DNA from: Cyanothece sp. UBA12306
GTDB taxonomy: Bacteria > Cyanobacteriota > Cyanobacteriia > Cyanobacteriales > Microcystaceae
Direction of reading: 5' to 3'
Assembly: GCA_003448685.1 (NCBI GenBank)
Contig: DLXW01000153.1
Coordinates: 2,177 to 10,986, forward strand
DNA: 8,810 nt
Shown: positions 5,292 through 8,810 of the stretch, piece after piece
Position numbering within the stretch: position 1 is the first letter of the stretch
Layout of the letters: each line of letters starts with the position of its first letter
The notes under the pieces: generated by a model
The model's input: the letters and a program-made list of their open reading frames with translations, nothing else
The model's database searches: none
What the model was told of the DNA's origin: nothing
Position numbers and translations under genes: made by a program

Positions 5292-6362
5292 ATGACTAAT
5301 TTTATTCAACGTCGCCAAGAATGGGATATTAGCAGCAGTTGGGAAGATTTTTGTCAATGGCTAACGAGTACGGACAACCGGATTTATCTCGGTTGGTTTG
5401 GCCTGTTGATGATTCCTACTTTAATAGCTGCTACAACTTGCTTTATTATTGCTTTTGTTGCTGCCCCACCAGTGGATATGGAAGGCATTCGGGAGCCAAT
5501 TTTAGGCTCGCTGCTGAGGGGAAATAATATTATTTCTGCTGCCATCGTGCCGAGTTCTGCTGCTATTGGTCTACATTTCTATCCCATTTGGGATGCTGCT
5601 TCTATCGATGAATGGCTCTACAATGGAGGACCTTATCAATTAATCATTTTCCATTTCTTAATTGGAGTTTGGTGCTATTTAGGTCGTTTGTGGGAATTGA
5701 GTTACCGTTTAGGAATGCGTCCTTGGATTTCTGTGGCTTTTTCTGCTCCAGTAGCCGCGGCGACTTCAATCTTTCTAATTTATCCTATCGGACAAGGTAG
5801 TTTTTCCGAAGGAATGCCCTTAGGAATTAGTGGTACATTTCAGTTTATGTTAGCTTTCCAAGCTGACCATAATATCCTTATGCACCCATTGCATATGTTA
5901 GCCGTTTCTGGTACTTTTGCTGGGGCATTGCTTGCTTCTTTACATGGTTCTTTAGTAACTTCTAGCTTGATTCGAGAAACCACAATTCAAGAATCAATTA
6001 ATCAAGGTTATCACTTTGGACAACAGGAAGGTACTTATAATTTATTAGCAGGACACACAGGTTATTTAGGTCGTGTTTTAATTCCCAGTTTAGGCTACCG
6101 TAATAGCCGTTCAGTACACTTTATTTTAGGAGCTATTCCTGTTATTGGTATTTGGTGTGCTGCTTTGGCTATTGGAGTTATGGCATTCAATTTGAATGGG
6201 TTTAATTTCAACCAATCAATTCATGATAGTCAAGGTCATCCTATCCCCACAGAAGCTGATGTTTTGAATCGGGCTAATTTAGGTATTCGTTCGATGCACT
6301 CCCCTAATACTCATCATTTTCCTCTTACATTAGCCACTGGAGAAGTTTTACCCCTTAGTTAA
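5292..6362 (+). CDS. psbA4: Sentinel/rogue photosystem II D1 protein
   Basis: The 356-aa product aligns along its whole length with PSII D1 (five membrane helices, thylakoid). Numbering below is standard D1 (offset +3, then +4 after an insertion). Retained: Tyr161 (YZ), His190, chlorophyll ligands His118 and His198, non-heme iron ligands His215 and His272, His332, His337 and Ala344. Changed at or near the Mn4CaO5 site: Asp170 to Glu, Glu189 to Asp, Glu333 to Ser, Asp342 to Thr, plus Asp61 to Glu, Asn87 to Ala, Asn181 to Gln and Val185 to Ala. This is the rogue D1 class; in Cyanothece it is called sentinel D1 and gives PSII unable to evolve oxygen, protecting nitrogenase in the dark. Also Gln130 to Leu, Ser264 to Gly and one Thr inserted after His252. 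The tail after Ala344 is 8 residues, against 16 in Synechocystis. AGGAG 8 nt upstream supports the start. It has its own terminator. Confidence 0.93.
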   Translation: MTNFIQRRQEWDISSSWEDFCQWLTSTDNRIYLGWFGLLMIPTLIAATTCFIIAFVAAPPVDMEGIREPILGSLLRGNNIISAAIVPSSAAIGLHFYPIWDAASIDEWLYNGGPYQLIIFHFLIGVWCYLGRLWELSYRLGMRPWISVAFSAPVAAATSIFLIYPIGQGSFSEGMPLGISGTFQFMLAFQADHNILMHPLHMLAVSGTFAGALLASLHGSLVTSSLIRETTIQESINQGYHFGQQEGTYNLLAGHTGYLGRVLIPSLGYRNSRSVHFILGAIPVIGIWCAALAIGVMAFNLNGFNFNQSIHDSQGHPIPTEADVLNRANLGIRSMHSPNTHHFPLTLATGEVLPLS

Positions 6363-6394
6363 GTTTTAATTGTTGTTTCCGATTTACTATTTTT

Positions 6395-6431
6395 AAGTCC
6401 TTCCCTATAAAAATAAGGAGGGACTTTTTTT
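6395..6431 (+). terminator. Intrinsic terminator of psbA4
   Basis: A 13-position stem (AAGTCCTTCCCTA at 6395-6407 with TAAGGAGGGACTT at 6414-6426; one mismatch, one G-T wobble), 6-nt loop TAAAAA, and a run of seven T ending at 6431. It lies 33 nt after the psbA4 stop codon. It is the clearest terminator in the window and suggests that the downstream 37-aa gene is mainly transcribed from its own promoter. Confidence 0.85.
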
Positions 6432-6671
6432 ATAAATTTAATCTTGAATATTTTCAAATAACGAAAATTCATGTTTTGCATGAAGTAATATTAATTTAAG
6501 TGAATATAAACCAAAAATACGTTACAAATAGTCAGTTATTTATGAAAATTGGTTAAGATAATTAATATAAAGTATTGTCTCATCAAGCCAATCAACTTAA
6601 ATTGATCGTAATTTTAGAGGCTAAAAACTTTAACTTTAAACATCCCTAGATCAACAAGGAGGATGAAATCT
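6432..6671. promoter_or_regulatory. Upstream region of the 37-aa gene
   Basis: A 240-bp AT-rich gap between the psbA4 terminator and the small gene, presumed to hold the latter's promoter. TATAAA at 6566-6571 is a possible -10 box with no clear -35. A perfect inverted repeat TTCATG (6468-6473) / CATGAA (6479-6484) with a 5-nt loop could be an operator. Nothing else is recognised. Confidence 0.35.
6656..6663 (+). promoter_or_regulatory. Strong ribosome-binding site of the 37-aa gene
   Basis: AAGGAGGA is a near-perfect Shine-Dalgarno, 8 nt before the ATG at 6672. It is far better than the sites of most other genes here and decides the start: an in-frame ATG at 6663 overlaps it and is unlikely to be used. 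Confidence 0.75.
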
Positions 6672-6785
6672 ATGTCTAGTGACTTTATGCAAGCTTTAGC
6701 TGTTATAGGTCTAATTACTGTGGCCTGTACTATTGTATCACCCCTTTTGGTATGGTTGCTAAAAGATCACACCAAAACTACTTAA
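6672..6785 (+). CDS. 37-aa single-span membrane protein downstream of psbA4
   Basis: The frame begins MSSDFMQALAVIGLI and ends WLLKDHTKTT before TAA at 6783-6785. Residues about 8-30 form one hydrophobic helix (with Pro24) of membrane-spanning length; the N-terminus is short and acidic (Asp4) and the C-terminus basic (Lys31, Lys35). By the positive-inside rule the C-terminus faces the cytoplasm. Size and shape match the low-molecular-mass PSII subunits (PsbX, PsbM, PsbJ, Psb30 are about 30-50 aa). The PLLVWLL stretch weakly recalls the P-(M/I)-I-F-L-L part of Psb30/Ycf12, but I do not see enough to name it. It is real on the strength of its excellent ribosome-binding site and clean membrane pattern. 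It follows psbA4 in the same direction, 309 bp after its stop, and ends 28 bp before the convergent lipoprotein gene. A role with the sentinel PSII is inference. Confidence 0.75.
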   Translation: MSSDFMQALAVIGLITVACTIVSPLLVWLLKDHTKTT

Positions 6786-6813
6786 TTATCTTCAACTTGA
6801 AAGCTAAAAAATA

Positions 6814-8757
6814 TCAGGGGGAAAGTAAAACCTTTCTATCCTCAGTTACCTGGGTAGTGAATTCATATCCTCCTGCTTTTATTTGTAATTTTCCTTCTTT
6901 CCAACCCAAAAAAATTGGTGATTTATTTTTAGATTGACTGTTGTAAAGATGATAATTTTTTGACCATTGATGTAAAACTCCATTACGAACTATGGTCGGT
7001 AAAAGATTGAGTAAATTATAAGTCAATTGTAAAGTCTTCCCCTGAGATCCTTTGAAAGTAATTTTTCTCTCTTTCAATTGATCTAAATTGAGGCGACTTT
7101 TTCGTTTAATTGAATCTTTGAATTGTTGATAATTACCATGAGATTCTAACTCTCCTACTTCTAAAGCAAAACCAGCATAATTATTGTTGATGGTTTCAGC
7201 TTTCATAAGATTATCTTCTTGATATTTTTTATTGTCTTTTACTTCTATGATCTGATAACTTTTTAAGTTAATAGGATGAATTGCTAACCAAGTTTTCTCA
7301 AGTTTAATAAACCAAATATTATCCTCAATTTCTGCTGTAGCTGTCTTGGGTATTTGCCAGAAAAAAGAATTTTTAGAAGGAGTACGTAACCAAAGCAAAA
7401 GATTTTGATATTGTCCAATCTGATCTCCTGACATTTTACCAGGAGTTAGCCAATTTTTTCCGGTATTAGCCACAAAATAGTCGACTCCTCTTCGGGAATT
7501 GTCAGCCATTAATTTAAACGGTGCAACATCTCCATCGGCAAACTTTCCCGCTAAACTTCCCATTTGATAACTATTTCCAAAAAACTGAGTTTCCCAATAT
7601 CCAGGTGCAAGATCATTGCCAGGTTTCCAATTTTCATATAATGGTTTACTACTGAGAATTTCTAGCGGTTTTTGAAAGTTTTTCTTAGCTAAAGCCATCA
7701 CTGCTAAAGGAGGACGATAGGTACTCGTAACCATAAACAAAGTATCTTCTTCAGGATGGGAATTAGGTAAGGGTGAGTCTCCAAAATACAGCCAAAATGT
7801 TCTAGCAGAAGAGGAACCTAAAGCCACATTTCCTCCCCCATAATCTCGTTTAACTGGACCTCCCCAACTTCCTCTATAATACTTGATTGCTGCCGCCATT
7901 GATAGCCAATCTAAGGCTGCTTTTGCTAACAGTTTAACCTCAGTATCCTTGGCAAAATCATAAAGATTGAGATAGGGTGCAAAAGTATGTCCATGATATA
8001 CTTCTGAGTCCCATTCTCCCATACCAATATGATATAAAGCCCAAACATAACGCTGGATTTTTTGTTTATAAATTTGCCTTGTTTCCTCATTTCCTGTTTC
8101 TTCAGCCATCAAATAAACCGAAGTTTCTCGCATTGCCCTTAAATTGTCTGTATTACGTCCATCAACCTGTTTTCCTCTTCGTCGAATACTCCAATCTTGT
8201 CCCGTTCCTTCTCCCATTCCATGAATAGGATGGGGAGTAGTTAAGGGATCGGTTTTTGTCCACTTTTTTGCACCTTCAAACATCCGTTTTTTGTAAGCAG
8301 GATCAAGAAATTGTCCAAAGAGAAAATATTTTCTGATTTGTCCTTTTAGGGTAAAACTATAATAATAATCAATCCCTTCGGTGTGTTGATGCTCTTTTTT
8401 TTCGGGATCTTCTAATTGTAAAAAAGCCAGAGATTTTTTTCTATTTCCAGCTAAAAAATCAAACATAGCACGAGGATAAGATCGCTTTTCATTTTCTTGA
8501 TAATTGTTTCCATAAGATTCCCTATTAGCATAATGTTTAATAACTTGTTGCGCCCGTTGCTGAAATTGATTTTCTAATTCTGATGTCCAGAGATTACGAA
8601 ATTTATCCTCAATAGTAGGTAGGCTAAGTTGGTTAATTTCCTTGGGGCTAAAAATTTCTTTTGCTTTGGTTGAATTTGATGACATTTGACAACCAATAAT
8701 AGTAATTATGCTAATTAATATAGCAGCTAAATTTCTAGCAATGAACAAGTTATCCAT
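6814..8757 (-). CDS. 647-aa secreted lipoprotein, function unknown
   Basis: The product starts with a lipoprotein signal: MDNLFIARNL, a hydrophobic stretch at residues 10-21 and a lipobox IIGC with Cys23 as the lipidation site, followed by a polar Ser/Lys linker. The body up to about residue 450 is helical and rich in Trp, Tyr, His and Asp, with GTGQDWSIRRRG (184-195), GEWDSEVYHGHTFAPYLNLY (247-266) and YYRGSWGGPVKRDYGG (293-308). The C-terminal part (about 470-647) looks like beta strands. A helical toroid followed by a beta-sandwich is the layout of several polysaccharide lyases and hydrolases (heparinase II/III-like and others), so a carbohydrate-active role is possible, but I recognise no catalytic signature. 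The signal peptide supports the start; no Shine-Dalgarno is seen. It converges on psbA4 and the 37-aa gene, is AT-rich and contains no HIP1 site. Confidence 0.8.
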   Translation of the reverse strand: MDNLFIARNLAAILISIITIIGCQMSSNSTKAKEIFSPKEINQLSLPTIEDKFRNLWTSELENQFQQRAQQVIKHYANRESYGNNYQENEKRSYPRAMFDFLAGNRKKSLAFLQLEDPEKKEHQHTEGIDYYYSFTLKGQIRKYFLFGQFLDPAYKKRMFEGAKKWTKTDPLTTPHPIHGMGEGTGQDWSIRRRGKQVDGRNTDNLRAMRETSVYLMAEETGNEETRQIYKQKIQRYVWALYHIGMGEWDSEVYHGHTFAPYLNLYDFAKDTEVKLLAKAALDWLSMAAAIKYYRGSWGGPVKRDYGGGNVALGSSSARTFWLYFGDSPLPNSHPEEDTLFMVTSTYRPPLAVMALAKKNFQKPLEILSSKPLYENWKPGNDLAPGYWETQFFGNSYQMGSLAGKFADGDVAPFKLMADNSRRGVDYFVANTGKNWLTPGKMSGDQIGQYQNLLLWLRTPSKNSFFWQIPKTATAEIEDNIWFIKLEKTWLAIHPINLKSYQIIEVKDNKKYQEDNLMKAETINNNYAGFALEVGELESHGNYQQFKDSIKRKSRLNLDQLKERKITFKGSQGKTLQLTYNLLNLLPTIVRNGVLHQWSKNYHLYNSQSKNKSPIFLGWKEGKLQIKAGGYEFTTQVTEDRKVLLSP

Positions 8758-8810
8758 GAGCTTTGGTTATAATTAAATTAGTTACCTTAGTGACTCCTAA
8801 TCTTCTATTT

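Noticed and set aside
5339..5800. Short plus-strand frames inside psbA4 in another reading frame.
   Set aside because: They lie wholly within a well-conserved gene, have no ribosome-binding sites and no family resemblance.
5292..6362. Chlorophyll f synthase (ChlF, 'super-rogue' D1).
   Set aside because: ChlF genes normally sit with far-red response regulators (rfpABC) and far-red paralogues, none of which are here, and the conservative Asp170Glu and Glu189Asp changes with retained His332 fit the sentinel D1 group better. Phylogeny would settle it.
6521..6538. A possible HLR1 (RpaB-binding) site upstream of the 37-aa gene, based on GTTACAAA.
   Set aside because: Only one half-site matches; the second repeat expected 10 bp away is not there.
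1..8810. tRNA or rRNA genes, CRISPR arrays, toxin-antitoxin pairs, phage genes.
   Set aside because: I looked for tRNA-like arms, regularly spaced repeats and small gene pairs on both strands and saw none I could support.

Overview
The window looks like chromosomal DNA of a unicellular, probably nitrogen-fixing cyanobacterium of the Crocosphaera/Cyanothece type. The evidence is a photosystem II D1 gene, a cp12 gene, a DUF3177-type membrane protein, an AT-rich background and five copies of the cyanobacterial HIP1 octamer GCGATCGC. The D1 gene is not the normal one. It is a 'rogue'/'sentinel' D1 (psbA4 type), in which several ligands of the oxygen-evolving Mn cluster are replaced. That class is known from diazotrophic unicellular cyanobacteria, where it is made in the dark and keeps PSII from evolving oxygen.

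Layout. 1-180 (-): 5' end of a lipoprotein gene cut by the window edge. 462-1747 (-): three genes in one direction, encoding a DUF3177-like membrane protein, a 97-aa conserved hypothetical protein and a 65-aa two-repeat protein that fits the MshEN (c-di-GMP-binding) motif pair; a terminator follows at 391-424. 1748-2043: gene-free, with nested inverted repeats. 2044-2268 (-): cp12, the redox linker of Calvin cycle enzymes. 2481-3731 (+): a FIST-domain sensory protein, divergent from cp12. 3768-4003: a non-coding MITE-like element with long imperfect terminal inverted repeats and a 5-bp direct repeat (AGATT) at both ends, followed by a long hairpin at 4018-4070. 4157-5065 (-): a protein built from the two ends of arginyl-tRNA synthetase (Add-1 and DALR domains) without the catalytic core. 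5292-6362 (+): psbA4, with a strong intrinsic terminator at 6395-6431. 6672-6785 (+): a 37-aa single-span membrane protein with a near-perfect Shine-Dalgarno. 6814-8757 (-): a 647-aa secreted lipoprotein of unknown function.

How the parts may fit (inference). Two genes point to light/dark control: cp12 shuts down GAPDH/PRK in the dark, and psbA4 makes a PSII that cannot oxidise water. The 37-aa protein lies in the same direction just after psbA4 and has the size and shape of low-molecular-mass PSII subunits, so a partner role for the sentinel PSII is the most attractive new hypothesis here. psbA4 and the ArgRS-derived gene share a 226-bp divergent intergenic region holding a perfect 12-bp palindrome, a candidate shared operator. 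Nothing in the window suggests phage, CRISPR or a defence island.
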